From positions 1 through 64,000 of the forward strand of contig JACRDG010000115.1 in NCBI GenBank assembly GCA_016218715.1: 64,000 nucleotides of DNA, read 5' to 3'. The translations under genes and the position numbers were made by a program. Positions 9,866 through 19,592 of the stretch are shown here, one piece after another. A model generated the notes under the pieces. The model saw only the letters and a program-made list of their open reading frames with translations. It made no database searches and was not told the DNA's origin. Source of the DNA: Desulfomonile tiedjei. GTDB lineage: Bacteria; Desulfobacterota; Desulfomonilia; Desulfomonilales; Desulfomonilaceae. Positions within the stretch are counted from its first letter, which is position 1. Every line of letters starts with the position of its first letter.

Positions 9866-11923
9866 ATGAAAGAAAAAGACCTGCCGAAACTCGACCCGTC
9901 CCCAAACGACTCGCAAGAAGTCCCGCGGGTGGTTTCTGACCCTCATCCCACGGAGACCATAGATCTCGACAATCTCTTTGGTCCGCACCTGACCTCTTCA
10001 GCCGGTTTCGACTTCACCTGGATCGAGCAGGCTGCCTTCGGTAAGCTGTTGGAGGCGATCCCCGTGCCGGCCCTTCTCGTGGACGCCTCGACCCGGATAC
10101 TCTTTTCCAATGGGGCCCTTGCCAAGATAACCGGGGATTCGTCCCAATTGAGAGGCAGATCCTTTGACTCGATCTTCCCCGACCCGGATGAGGCATCCCG
10201 CGCAGGTTCGGCCCTCACGGCCATCTTCGTCGATCGGAAGCCCAAGTACCTCGAGGGTACGCTGACTTTGATGGGCACCACGATCTGGGGCCGAGTTCAT
10301 CTCAGATCGATCCGGGTGCGTGAACAGCGCCTGATCCTCATTCTCGTCGAAGACCTCACCCCGGAGAGAAAGGAACTGCTTCTCAATGAAAAATACAAGA
10401 ACCTCGTGCACCTACTGCCGACGGGCATAAGCGAATTCGCCCCGGAACTCCCGGTATCTCCGGACTTGTCCGAACAGCAGGCGCTCAATGCGATACTGAA
10501 CGCGCAGCTGGTTGAGGGGAATAACGAATTTGCCCGGGTCAACGGGGCTCCAGCCATAGAGAATCTGATCGGCGCCCGGCTCCAAAATCTCTTTCCTGAC
10601 GAGCAAGAGACGAGGCGTTTGCTCAAGAAATGGATCAACAGCGGTTTCGCTCCTCAGTCCGCGGAACTGGTAACGGAACTCCCTGACAACCGCCCCAGAT
10701 ACACGGAAAACACGTTGATCGGGGTAGTCAAGCACGGTACGCTCAGCGGTTTCTGGCTCCTCAAGCGCGACATCACCCAGAGTCATCGACTGAGAGAAGA
10801 CGCGTTTCGAGCCCAGAAACTCGAATCGCTGGGAGTCCTGGCCAGCGGCATCGCCCACGACTTCAATAACAGCCTCACGGCCATTCTCGGCAACCTCAAC
10901 CTGGCCAAGTTGCGAGCCGCTCCCGAGGATCCCACCCTTCCGCGCCTCGTAGAAGCGGAGCGGGCTTGCGGGAGAGCCAAATCCTTGACCGAGCAGTTGC
11001 TCACGTTCGCCAAGGGCGGACCGCCGGTCATGAAGGCGGGGTACATTGCTCCATTGCTTGAAGAGTGTGTGGGGTTTGCCCTGAGCGGAAGCAATGTCGC
11101 GTGCGAATGTTCGATCCCTCAGGATCTCTGGCCGGTGGAGTTCGACGAGGGCCAGATGAGTCGGGTCATTCACAACCTCGTCCTCAATGCACAGCAGGCC
11201 ATGCCCGAGGGAGGGAACCTTCACGTGACAGCCGAAAATGTGATCCTTGCGGAAGGGGATGTGCGCGGGTTGGACGAAGGGAAGTACGTGAGAATAACCA
11301 CCGCTGACTCGGGGGTCGGAATTCCGCGGGAGAATCTCCCCAAGATCTTCGATCCGTATTTTACCACGAAGAAGAAGGGGAGCGGTTTGGGCCTCGCCAC
11401 TTCCTACGCCATCATCAAGAGTCACAAAGGCCTGATCGCGGTGGAATCGGAATTGAACGTTGGGACCAGGTTCCTCATATACCTGCCTGCCGTCGATCGC
11501 GAGATCTCGCCCCGAAAGGCGCTCGATCGGGCCGATTGCGGTGCAAAAGGGCGAGTTCTTGTGATGGAAGACGAAAAAATGGTGAGGGACGTCCTGGAGG
11601 AAATGCTCAACCTCATGGGTTACGCGGTGCAATGCGCGGCTGAAGGCCTCGAAGCGATCAGGTGTTACAAGAAGGCGATGGAAGACGGGGTGCGCTTCGA
11701 TGCGGTGATCATGAATCTCACGGTGCAAGGCGGAATGGGGGGCATGGAAGCCATAGGGGAACTACTCACCATAGATCCCCACGCGAAGGCCATTGCATCG
11801 AGCGGCCTGTCCAGCGGCCCCATTATGGGGGACTTCGCCGAGCGCGGATTCAAGGCCGTTGTGTCCAAGCCGTACAATCTGGATGAGCTGACAGCGGTCC
11901 TCGGCAGGGTCGTCCAGGGATGA
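9866..11923 (+). CDS. PAS-domain hybrid histidine kinase with C-terminal receiver-like domain
   Basis: H-box LGVLASGIAHDFNNSLTAILGNLNLAK, HATPase motifs (KIFDPYFTTKKKGSGLGLA), C-terminal REC-like VLVMEDEKMVRDVLEEML...VSKPYN. Confidence 0.92.
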   Translation: MKEKDLPKLDPSPNDSQEVPRVVSDPHPTETIDLDNLFGPHLTSSAGFDFTWIEQAAFGKLLEAIPVPALLVDASTRILFSNGALAKITGDSSQLRGRSFDSIFPDPDEASRAGSALTAIFVDRKPKYLEGTLTLMGTTIWGRVHLRSIRVREQRLILILVEDLTPERKELLLNEKYKNLVHLLPTGISEFAPELPVSPDLSEQQALNAILNAQLVEGNNEFARVNGAPAIENLIGARLQNLFPDEQETRRLLKKWINSGFAPQSAELVTELPDNRPRYTENTLIGVVKHGTLSGFWLLKRDITQSHRLREDAFRAQKLESLGVLASGIAHDFNNSLTAILGNLNLAKLRAAPEDPTLPRLVEAERACGRAKSLTEQLLTFAKGGPPVMKAGYIAPLLEECVGFALSGSNVACECSIPQDLWPVEFDEGQMSRVIHNLVLNAQQAMPEGGNLHVTAENVILAEGDVRGLDEGKYVRITTADSGVGIPRENLPKIFDPYFTTKKKGSGLGLATSYAIIKSHKGLIAVESELNVGTRFLIYLPAVDREISPRKALDRADCGAKGRVLVMEDEKMVRDVLEEMLNLMGYAVQCAAEGLEAIRCYKKAMEDGVRFDAVIMNLTVQGGMGGMEAIGELLTIDPHAKAIASSGLSSGPIMGDFAERGFKAVVSKPYNLDELTAVLGRVVQG

Positions 11924-12245
11924 TCCGTACTGCCCATCCTTCCACAACACTCCAGGACTTCGCGGGTCCGGTCACCGGCGGCCTCCGGCCGTGTCCCGGA
12001 AGGGAGAGAATCCGCCATTTTCGTTGACATAACCAATTGAATCTGTTAGTCTTATTCTGCAAGAATCGCGTAACCGCTCTCGCGTTCACACACATGGTCG
12101 AGTGCGGTCACTATTCGCTTTGCCCAAGCCCGCGATCGGATGCGAGAAAGCGGCTCGGAAGCCTCGGTCCGGGCAAGTGTTTCCTATAGGCCATCCGAAA
12201 CGTCGAGATGGTCAGCCGGCCGAGAGAGGCCTCTATGAGGTGAAG

Positions 12246-13715
12246 ATGGCTACCAAGGTAAAGATCGACGCGCGGAAAATAGTAATCGACATACGAGCAG
12301 GCATGAGCGACACCGCGCTGATGAACAAGTATAGCCTCTCCGCGCAAGGTCTGCAAAGCGCGTTCGGAAAGCTGCTGGACGCGGGAATCCTCAAGCCATC
12401 CGATCTGGAGGACCGGATGCCCGAGGCCCCACGAACGGTGGACTTCGCCATATATCGCTGTCCTGCGTGTGGAATGCCCCAGTTCACGAAATTCGACGAG
12501 TGCCCGCAATGCGGCATCATCGTGTCCAAGTACAAGAAAGCCAAAGAGGACCGATTGACACTCGCGTCCAAGACGACTGAATCCGCGCCGGTGAAGGAGA
12601 GCGCGTCTGCTCCCCTCGTTCCCTCGGTCCGAGACGACGTCCGGACTGTCGTCGAAGGCAAGACTGCTGCGACAACGGTGACCATTTCGCGCGAGGACGC
12701 GATGTTCCGCGGCAACCCGCAACGCACCGGCTTCTACGATGCGGCAGCCGTGAAACAGCTCACCGAACTCAAGTGGAAGTTCAAGACCGGAGGTTGGGTA
12801 TCGACCTCACCCGCCGTGACGAAGGCCGGTGCCTTTTTCGGGAGCCTCGACGGAAACCTCTATCTGGTCGACGCTCGTACGGGGCAGGAGAAGTGGATCT
12901 ACTCGACGGGAACCTCCATCTACTCCTCCTGCGCGGTCACCGGCTCGACGGTGGTCTTTGGAGGCCTGGATGGGAACCTCCACGTGCTTTCCGAAAAAAC
13001 CGGCGAGCCGATACTGAAATTCCCGACCGGCGGCCCCATCTACTCGTCTCCGCTGGTGCTGTTCAGGCTGGCATACTTCGGCAGTCTGGACAGCCAGGTC
13101 TATGCGGTCGACATCACGTCCGGCGCAACCCGATGGTCGTTCAAGACCGGAGGCCCCGTCTATTCGTCGCCGGCTGCAGATGCCGGCAGGATTATCATCG
13201 GGAGTATGGACGGGAACGTGTACGGGCTCGACATCACCGGCGGACGAGAGCTCTGGAGATTTAAGACCGAAGGTCCCGTCACGACCGCGATCGCCATGGC
13301 CGGCAATTTTGCCTACTTCGGCAGCGGAGATGGAAACTTCTATGCCTTGGAAGCGGCCACTGGACAAGAAAAGTGGCGTTTTCAGGCTGAAGACAAGATC
13401 ACCTCGTGTCCCGCGGTCAGAGCCGACGTCGTCTATTTCGGCAGTGCGGATTGCCTTGTCTACGCGGTGGAAGCGCGAACCGGTTTGGAGCGATGGCGTT
13501 TCGAGACCGGCAGTGCCGTGTACTCTTCTCCGGCGGTGGCTGAGAACATGATTTACTTCGGAAGCGGCGATCGCTTCCTCTACGCACTGGACGCAGGCAA
13601 AGGCCAAGAGGTCTGGAAATTCAAGGCCGGGCGGCCGATCTATTCCGCTCCCTGTGTCGCTCAAGACACGGTCTTTGTGGGGAGCGATGACGGATACGTG
13701 TACGCGATCGCGTGA
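12246..13715 (+). CDS. N-terminal helical/zinc-ribbon module fused to PQQ-type beta-propeller
   Basis: Start chosen at MATKVKIDARKIVIDIRAG; CPACG...CPQCG zinc ribbon; 40-residue repeats VYFGSxDGxxYAVDxxTGxExWxFxTGGPVYSSPA. Confidence 0.88.
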   Translation: MATKVKIDARKIVIDIRAGMSDTALMNKYSLSAQGLQSAFGKLLDAGILKPSDLEDRMPEAPRTVDFAIYRCPACGMPQFTKFDECPQCGIIVSKYKKAKEDRLTLASKTTESAPVKESASAPLVPSVRDDVRTVVEGKTAATTVTISREDAMFRGNPQRTGFYDAAAVKQLTELKWKFKTGGWVSTSPAVTKAGAFFGSLDGNLYLVDARTGQEKWIYSTGTSIYSSCAVTGSTVVFGGLDGNLHVLSEKTGEPILKFPTGGPIYSSPLVLFRLAYFGSLDSQVYAVDITSGATRWSFKTGGPVYSSPAADAGRIIIGSMDGNVYGLDITGGRELWRFKTEGPVTTAIAMAGNFAYFGSGDGNFYALEAATGQEKWRFQAEDKITSCPAVRADVVYFGSADCLVYAVEARTGLERWRFETGSAVYSSPAVAENMIYFGSGDRFLYALDAGKGQEVWKFKAGRPIYSAPCVAQDTVFVGSDDGYVYAIA

Positions 13716-13859
13716 CGAGCCCGGTGAACGATTACGAGCTTAGTCTGTCAGACTCATAGGAGCCTGCTGTGGATCGCCAGGACGTTCATGATGGCTGCCG
13801 CCGAGTAGCAGGATCTATCTAACCCTTAAAGTTTCAGGACAGGCTCCCAGGGGGCTTTC

Positions 13860-14570
13860 ATGGACAAGCGCAAGATCAAGGGAAAGGATATCCTTCGGGA
13901 CATAAAAGCCGGCGTGGACGACGCCACGTTGATGCACAGGTACGCTCTCTCGGCCCCTGCGCTTCACAGCGTCTTCTCCAAGCTCCTCGCGGCAAAGGCG
14001 CTCACTCAGGCAGAACTCGACGACCGTGTCCCCGTATCTGAAAGAACGGTGGACATCGGTCTCTTCATCTGTCCGGCCTGTGGCAATATTCAGGCGCAGG
14101 AGTTTACCAAGTGTCCCCGCTGCGGATTTAGTCATCCCGATCCTTCCAAGAAGGTCAGGGAAGCCGAGGCGAAGCTTCCGGAAACCCCGAGCAAGGTGAC
14201 CATAGCGAAAAGGAGCGGAAGCACCAAGGTGATGGAAGTGAAGAGCCTGAGCCTCACGCCCACCGCTGTCGAACCGACGGCCCCTGATTGGTCGGACGAG
14301 CCGGCGTTTCCCGACCTGAATCGGCTCGTCAGTCAGTGTCGTCTCCTGGCAATCGTCTCCGTGATATGCGCTGTGCTGGTCGTAGTGGCCATGTTCGTGT
14401 TCATGCGCCTTCAGGCACCACAAGGTGGGATGACTGCGTTTCAGTTGCTCCTGGCTGTCATTGCTCTGGGGATACCCGTGGCGGTTATTGCGTTCATAGC
14501 TTCACTGACGCTCAGAGCGCTGGGCCAATCGATTAGACTGTTCGTGCGGCTCTCCCGCGGGGCGCGCTAG
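13860..14570 (+). CDS. Zinc-ribbon membrane protein sharing its N-terminal module with the upstream propeller protein
   Basis: MDKRKIKGKDILRDIKAGVDDATLMHRYALSAPALHSVFSKLLAAKALTQAELDDRVPVSERTVDIGLFICPACGN...CPRCG; two hydrophobic segments at the C-terminus. Confidence 0.85.
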   Translation: MDKRKIKGKDILRDIKAGVDDATLMHRYALSAPALHSVFSKLLAAKALTQAELDDRVPVSERTVDIGLFICPACGNIQAQEFTKCPRCGFSHPDPSKKVREAEAKLPETPSKVTIAKRSGSTKVMEVKSLSLTPTAVEPTAPDWSDEPAFPDLNRLVSQCRLLAIVSVICAVLVVVAMFVFMRLQAPQGGMTAFQLLLAVIALGIPVAVIAFIASLTLRALGQSIRLFVRLSRGAR

Positions 14571-14737
14571 TGGGAACTGCCTCAAAACCACCTACCGCGG
14601 TGAAATCGTAGCACCAGACATCGCCAACCCATGGCAACTCAAGGTGCGCGCCTCCGGGGTGCAATGCGATCGGCATCTCAGCAGGCCCATCCACCTTGCT
14701 AGCAACGGCCACCGCTCCGGCAGAGTTGCGACCCCTT

Positions 14738-15799
14738 CTATTTTGTCTCCGCGCGGGGGCGACGCTGGTAGATGTTTATCCAATGATTGTGTTCTTTGAG
14801 CGTGGGCGAGAACTGGTGAGTCCCATCGTTGCGCGCCACGAAATAGAGGAAGTCCACGTTCTCGGGCTTTACCGCGGCGACCAGTGACTCCTTGCCGGGA
14901 TTGGCGATGGGCCCGGGCGGAAGACCGGAAACTTGATAGGTGTTGTACGGCTGTTTGCGGTCGAGGTCTTCCCGGGTGATCTTGGTTCCCATCGGTTTGA
15001 TGCCGTAAATGGCAGTCGGGTCTGACTGCAGGCGCATGTTGAGGCGCAAGCGGTTGTGAAATACCGCTGAAACGAGGCCGTGTTCCGATGCCGTGGCCTC
15101 CTTCTCGATGAGAGACGCCAGCGTCACCACCTGGTTGGTGGTCCACCCGTATTTGTCGGCTATCGGTCGTACGTGCTCGTCGTACACCTGAAAGAACCGC
15201 TGTGCCATCTTTCGGACGATCAGCCTGTGGTCCCGCGCCTCGGAGTACCGGAAGAGATAAGTATCCGGAAAGAGAAATCCTTCCAGACTCGGCCCCTCTA
15301 TCCCCAATTCCTGGAGAAAGGCCTTGTCCCGCGCGGTGTTGACAAATTCATCCGAGGAGGCGACACCTTGCTTTTCCAGCAGCCCCGCGACTTGGAAGAT
15401 GTTGTACCCTTCGGGAACGGTGATCGTGACCATCAAGGTCTTGCCAGATATCAACTGATCCAGGACGAGTCCGGCGTCGCTTCCGGCTTTCAGCGCGTAG
15501 TCCCCCGCCTTTATCTTGCGCTGCTCGCCGCGGATCAGGGCAACCAGCTTGAAGACGAAACGGCTCGAGATCACCCCTTGTTCTTGCAGGATGGAGCCTA
15601 CCTGCGAAAGGGAGGCCCCTTTCGGTATGGCCACAATAACTTCCTGGCCCGGAGTGACAGTCGGGTGCTTGCCTGGAGAAGCCAACTCTTGGAGAAGACC
15701 CGGAAGCCTGGAGTGCGCCGCGTACAGGCCGGTTCCTATGCCGATGAGCATAACTACCGCGATCAATCCCTTCAACACCGATGCGAAAGAGACCCTCAT
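14738..15799 (-). CDS. mltG: Endolytic murein transglycosylase MltG (YceG family)
   Basis: LEGFLFPDTYLFRYSEA, LASLIEKEATASEHGLVSAVFHNRL, MRLQSDPTAIYGI, SGLPPGPIANPGKESLVAAVKPENVDFLYFVA. Confidence 0.94.
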   Translation of the reverse strand: MRVSFASVLKGLIAVVMLIGIGTGLYAAHSRLPGLLQELASPGKHPTVTPGQEVIVAIPKGASLSQVGSILQEQGVISSRFVFKLVALIRGEQRKIKAGDYALKAGSDAGLVLDQLISGKTLMVTITVPEGYNIFQVAGLLEKQGVASSDEFVNTARDKAFLQELGIEGPSLEGFLFPDTYLFRYSEARDHRLIVRKMAQRFFQVYDEHVRPIADKYGWTTNQVVTLASLIEKEATASEHGLVSAVFHNRLRLNMRLQSDPTAIYGIKPMGTKITREDLDRKQPYNTYQVSGLPPGPIANPGKESLVAAVKPENVDFLYFVARNDGTHQFSPTLKEHNHWINIYQRRPRAETK

Positions 15800-16227
15800 A
15801 CGTCCAGTGTATCCTTGAAACTTTGTCTGTCCAGGTACCCCTGAAGGATCAGCACCGCCGCGATCTTATCGACCAATTTCTTGCGCTTGGCCCGACTCAG
15901 ATCGGCCTCGAGCAACGCGCGGTCCGCGGCCACGGTAGAGAGCCGCTCATCCCATTCTCTCACGGGTAGAGCGATCTTGTCGCTGATGAGCTGCATCAGG
16001 CCTCTTATCTTCACGGCCTGCGGCCCTTCGCTCCCGTTCATGTTGTACGGCATCCCGACGACGATCTCACTGACGCCGTACTGGTCCACGAGCGTGGCTA
16101 TTCGGCTCAGCAACGCGTCGGCGTTCTTCCACATGAGCGTGTCCAGCCCTTGGGCCGTGAAGCCGAGTTCGTCGCTGATCGCTATGCCGACTCTCTTGGA
16201 ACCGATGTCCAAACCTAGAACGCGCAC
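15796..16227 (-). CDS. ruvX: YqgF/RuvX-type pre-16S rRNA nuclease / Holliday junction resolvase-like
   Basis: MRVLGLDIGSKRVGIAISDELG...WDERLSTVAADRALLEADLSRAKRKKLVDKIAAVLILQGYLD. Confidence 0.92.
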   Translation of the reverse strand: MRVLGLDIGSKRVGIAISDELGFTAQGLDTLMWKNADALLSRIATLVDQYGVSEIVVGMPYNMNGSEGPQAVKIRGLMQLISDKIALPVREWDERLSTVAADRALLEADLSRAKRKKLVDKIAAVLILQGYLDRQSFKDTLDV

Positions 16228-16398
16228 GACATGTTACCTCGAACGGCTGCAAGAATAACGATTCGTCAATCGGACGGCACGCTTGATTTAATTCATTCTT
16301 GCAAAGCCGTCAAGAGCTGGAGTGGCAATCGCCACCTGCAGCGACATCGCGCGCATCGGTCCACCGAGGACCGGATCTCAGGCGGACGCGTCGGTGGG

Positions 16399-17055
16399 TT
16401 ATGAAGTATCCCGCTCCGTAGATGGCGGGGAACTCAGGTGGGCCGCCACATCGAGAATGTAACGCACGTCATCCTCATGAGCGTACGGGATGCAATGGCG
16501 CGTCTGGAGTGGCAGATGCATGTCGTTCAGGTGTTGTGGCAGCTTGGTGATCCTGCTCCCTCGAGTCAGAGAGCTGGGAAGCTTCGCAATCGCCTCGTCT
16601 GATATCAGAACGACGTTGTCCTGGTCCGATACCAGCGCCAGCCCGCTCGTTGCGGGTGACTTCTTTCCAAGACGCTGCTTGAGGCCTTTCTTCAGTTCCG
16701 CGGTGAGGGACCCCAGTCGGGACCTGATCTCGCCCACACTGGTGATCCCGTCGAGAGCCTGACGTCGCTGGACTTCGGTCCCCATGATCAGGGCCTCCTC
16801 GAAACACTCGAGGGCTTCCAGAACGTGCTTTCGAGACAGGTGGGAACGAGCTTCAATAAGCATACTGCGGGCTTCGCTCTCGTCGACCGTATCAGGGTCG
16901 AATACCCGCCCGTAGCATTCTACGGCTGAAGCAATATCACCTCGCTCCAGGAACTCCCGACCTTTCGCAACCAAAGACAAATCGGCTGAACTCGCATTTG
17001 ATTCAATCATGGCTCGCTCACCACGGTCCGCCTGGATAGTAGTCGTCAGATTCAC
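16399..17055 (-). CDS. Hypothetical protein with TPR-like segment
   Basis: 218-aa ORF; AKGREFLERGDIASAVECYGRV and HVLEALECFEEALIMG; start uncertain (MIESN... alternative). Confidence 0.65.
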   Translation of the reverse strand: MNLTTTIQADRGERAMIESNASSADLSLVAKGREFLERGDIASAVECYGRVFDPDTVDESEARSMLIEARSHLSRKHVLEALECFEEALIMGTEVQRRQALDGITSVGEIRSRLGSLTAELKKGLKQRLGKKSPATSGLALVSDQDNVVLISDEAIAKLPSSLTRGSRITKLPQHLNDMHLPLQTRHCIPYAHEDDVRYILDVAAHLSSPPSTERDTS

Positions 17056-17588
17056 TTGTGACTCCTCGCCGGGACGAACTCATTACCCCCGTCTGGGTGG
17101 AAACGCACGTGGGCAGGCGTATTTGCTTGCCTAAATACAGGTAGGGGTTTCAGTATGTTCTCCCCATTTCTTAATATCCTGCTTAACATATTTGGCCGCG
17201 GTTTTCAACCAGTTTTCCAAACAACCAGTCTTTGCCTGAAAACACCTCCTCCCCCGGCGCAGTCTTAATCGGTCCCGGCGCTGCTCCAAAAAGCTGATGG
17301 CTTACTGTAGAACGTTTGTTCAGCTTTGGCGCGGAGTCAAGAGTATCTAAGGAAATAGGAGAATGCTATACTAGCGGTTGAAGCGGACCCCGGAAGATGA
17401 TAGGAGTGCAGGGAACCGAAGAGGAGTGGTTCGGAAGAGGACTGCTGTGAACTTTTCCGGGCACGCTGCGTGCGAGAGGTTTGTTGGTACTCCGGTATCG
17501 AGCGCGCAGGGGGACGCGTCGGGCCGATGGGGATGCCCCCCTGTCGAGGATTCCGTGACCGAGCGAGAGAACGGTCGGATCGGTTGAG

Positions 17589-19400
17589 ATGAGAATTAAG
17601 GCGCTAATGAGGTACCTCCCGGTACTGTCCATTGTCTTGGTGGCCGGGACTCTTTTGGTAATTGTCGTACTCTTTACCTTGCGAAACATCAACGCGCAAA
17701 ACGAGCGCATGGAAGAGTTCGCCGCGCGGCAGGGGGTGTCCGTAATTCGGAGCCTCGAGGCAGGGACCCGCACGGGCTTTATGCAGTCGGACTGGGGACT
17801 CGAGCAGCTCCAGTTGCTCATCGAGCAGGCAGCCAAGGACCCGGACGTGGAATGGGCAGGACTGATCAACGCGAACCGGATCATCGTCGCGCACAGCGAG
17901 CCGGCCAAGATCGGCCTCCGACTCCTCATGGGCGAGGAGATGAATCTGGTCAAGGCGGTTATCCGCACGGGAGAGCCGCTCTCTTTCAAGAGGCAGCTTC
18001 CCGACGGCCGGGCGATCTTCGAAATCTGGATGCCGTTCACCCCGATTCCCGATCAGATCGCAGAGGCCGAGCTTATGGCCCGCCATACCCGCATTGGCCA
18101 AGAACTGCTCGGCGTGTTCGATTCTGACCACAAGCCGGTCGTGTTCCTGGGCCTAAAGATGGACCGATTCAAGGAGATGCGCCAACAGGACATCGTGTTG
18201 GGCGTGTTCATGGGCGCGATCCTGTTCGTCATCGGTTCTGCGAGCGTGTATTTCATTTTCGTGGTGCAGAATTCGTATCTCGTGCGCAAGACCCTCGACG
18301 AAATGCGGACCTACACGCGAAACGTGGTAGAGAGCATGGCAAACGGTCTCATCACCACGGATCGTTTTTTGAGGGTCGCGACGTTCAACTCCACCGCCTT
18401 GGAAATTCTGAAGAAACCCCGGGAACAAGTGGAAGGCTGCGTTATTTCGGAACTGTTGCCGGTGGAAGACGAGATCAGACAAGTCCTCGCCGACCCGGAG
18501 GAGATTATCGAAAAAGAGATAAAGATCTCCAGCGACGGCAAGGATCGCGCGTTTCTCGGCGTCTCGGTATCATCACTCAAGGAACCGGATTCAGCACTCA
18601 GCCGCGGGGCGGTGATCATCGTGCGCGACCTGACCGTAATCCGCGACCTGGAACAAAAAGTGATCGTCAGCGAGAAGTTTGCCGCGCTGGGCCGTCTTTC
18701 CGCAGGCGTGGCGCATGAAATACGCAATCCGCTCAATTCGATCCGGGGTTTCATCCAGTATTTCCAGAAGAAACTGCCGTTGGAGGAAGAAGACTACCGG
18801 TACACCGACTTGATGCTCACCGAAGTGGATCGCTTGAACAGGGTCATATCGAGACTGTTGGCCTATTCAAGGCCCAGAGAGCCGAAGCTGAGCATCCGCT
18901 CCCCGGAGGATATCCTTGACCACTGCATTCGTGTCGTCTCCCGGGAGGCCGGCGAAGCCGGGGTGGAAATTGTCAAGAAACCAGGTGGCGAAGAAGCCCC
19001 GCTCGTGCTCATGGACACAGACCAGATGACGCAGGTGTTCATCAACATCCTGGTGAACGCCATGGAGTCCGCACCGCGAGGCGGCAAGGTGTTCGTCGAG
19101 TACGGCAGCGACGGTCAAGGCAAGTGCCAAATTGTCGTCGAAGACACCGGTGAAGGGATTCCCCGAGAAAACCTGGACAAGATCTTCGATCCCTTCTTTT
19201 CAACCAAGAAAAAAGGGACCGGATTGGGTTTGGCCATTGTCAAAAGTATCATTGAGGGTCATGGTGGAGAGATTGAGGTGGAATCCGAGCCCGGTAAAGG
19301 GACCCGGTTCATCATAACCCTGAACGCGTACGTGCTCGCCGGTGATAACGAGATGCCACCCTCGGTAGAGGATGAGCCCAGGGCTGTCGGTTCCTCATAA
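17589..19400 (+). CDS. Membrane sensor histidine kinase (PAS-HisKA-HATPase, ZraS/NtrB-like)
   Basis: LGRLSAGVAHEIRNPLNSIRGFIQYF; EDTGEGIPRENLDKIFDPFFSTKKKGTGLGLAIVKSI; two N-terminal TM segments. Confidence 0.93.
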   Translation: MRIKALMRYLPVLSIVLVAGTLLVIVVLFTLRNINAQNERMEEFAARQGVSVIRSLEAGTRTGFMQSDWGLEQLQLLIEQAAKDPDVEWAGLINANRIIVAHSEPAKIGLRLLMGEEMNLVKAVIRTGEPLSFKRQLPDGRAIFEIWMPFTPIPDQIAEAELMARHTRIGQELLGVFDSDHKPVVFLGLKMDRFKEMRQQDIVLGVFMGAILFVIGSASVYFIFVVQNSYLVRKTLDEMRTYTRNVVESMANGLITTDRFLRVATFNSTALEILKKPREQVEGCVISELLPVEDEIRQVLADPEEIIEKEIKISSDGKDRAFLGVSVSSLKEPDSALSRGAVIIVRDLTVIRDLEQKVIVSEKFAALGRLSAGVAHEIRNPLNSIRGFIQYFQKKLPLEEEDYRYTDLMLTEVDRLNRVISRLLAYSRPREPKLSIRSPEDILDHCIRVVSREAGEAGVEIVKKPGGEEAPLVLMDTDQMTQVFINILVNAMESAPRGGKVFVEYGSDGQGKCQIVVEDTGEGIPRENLDKIFDPFFSTKKKGTGLGLAIVKSIIEGHGGEIEVESEPGKGTRFIITLNAYVLAGDNEMPPSVEDEPRAVGSS

Positions 19401-19592
19401 TGGGAGGCCCCGATGGTGTTTGTGGTCAATAGAACCGCCCGAGGACCCATTGAAACAGCGGTGCATCTCTCGCCTCCGTCCCAGGAAACCTTTCCGATGT
19501 GACGGTCTCGCCGTCCTCGTGGCGGGGCACACCTGCGACTTCACCTGAACGCCCAGGATGAGATACCCCATACGTGCGGGATAGGATGATCT

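Noticed and set aside
7490-11728. Long antisense ORFs (7490-8806 +, 438 aa; 10412-11728 -, 438 aa)
   Set aside because: Exactly antisense to parC and the hybrid kinase; compositionally typical GC-rich shadow ORFs without recognisable motifs.
17056-17588. Sigma54 promoter upstream of the histidine kinase/NtrC pair
   Set aside because: No convincing TGGCAC-N5-TTGCA match found in the intergenic region.
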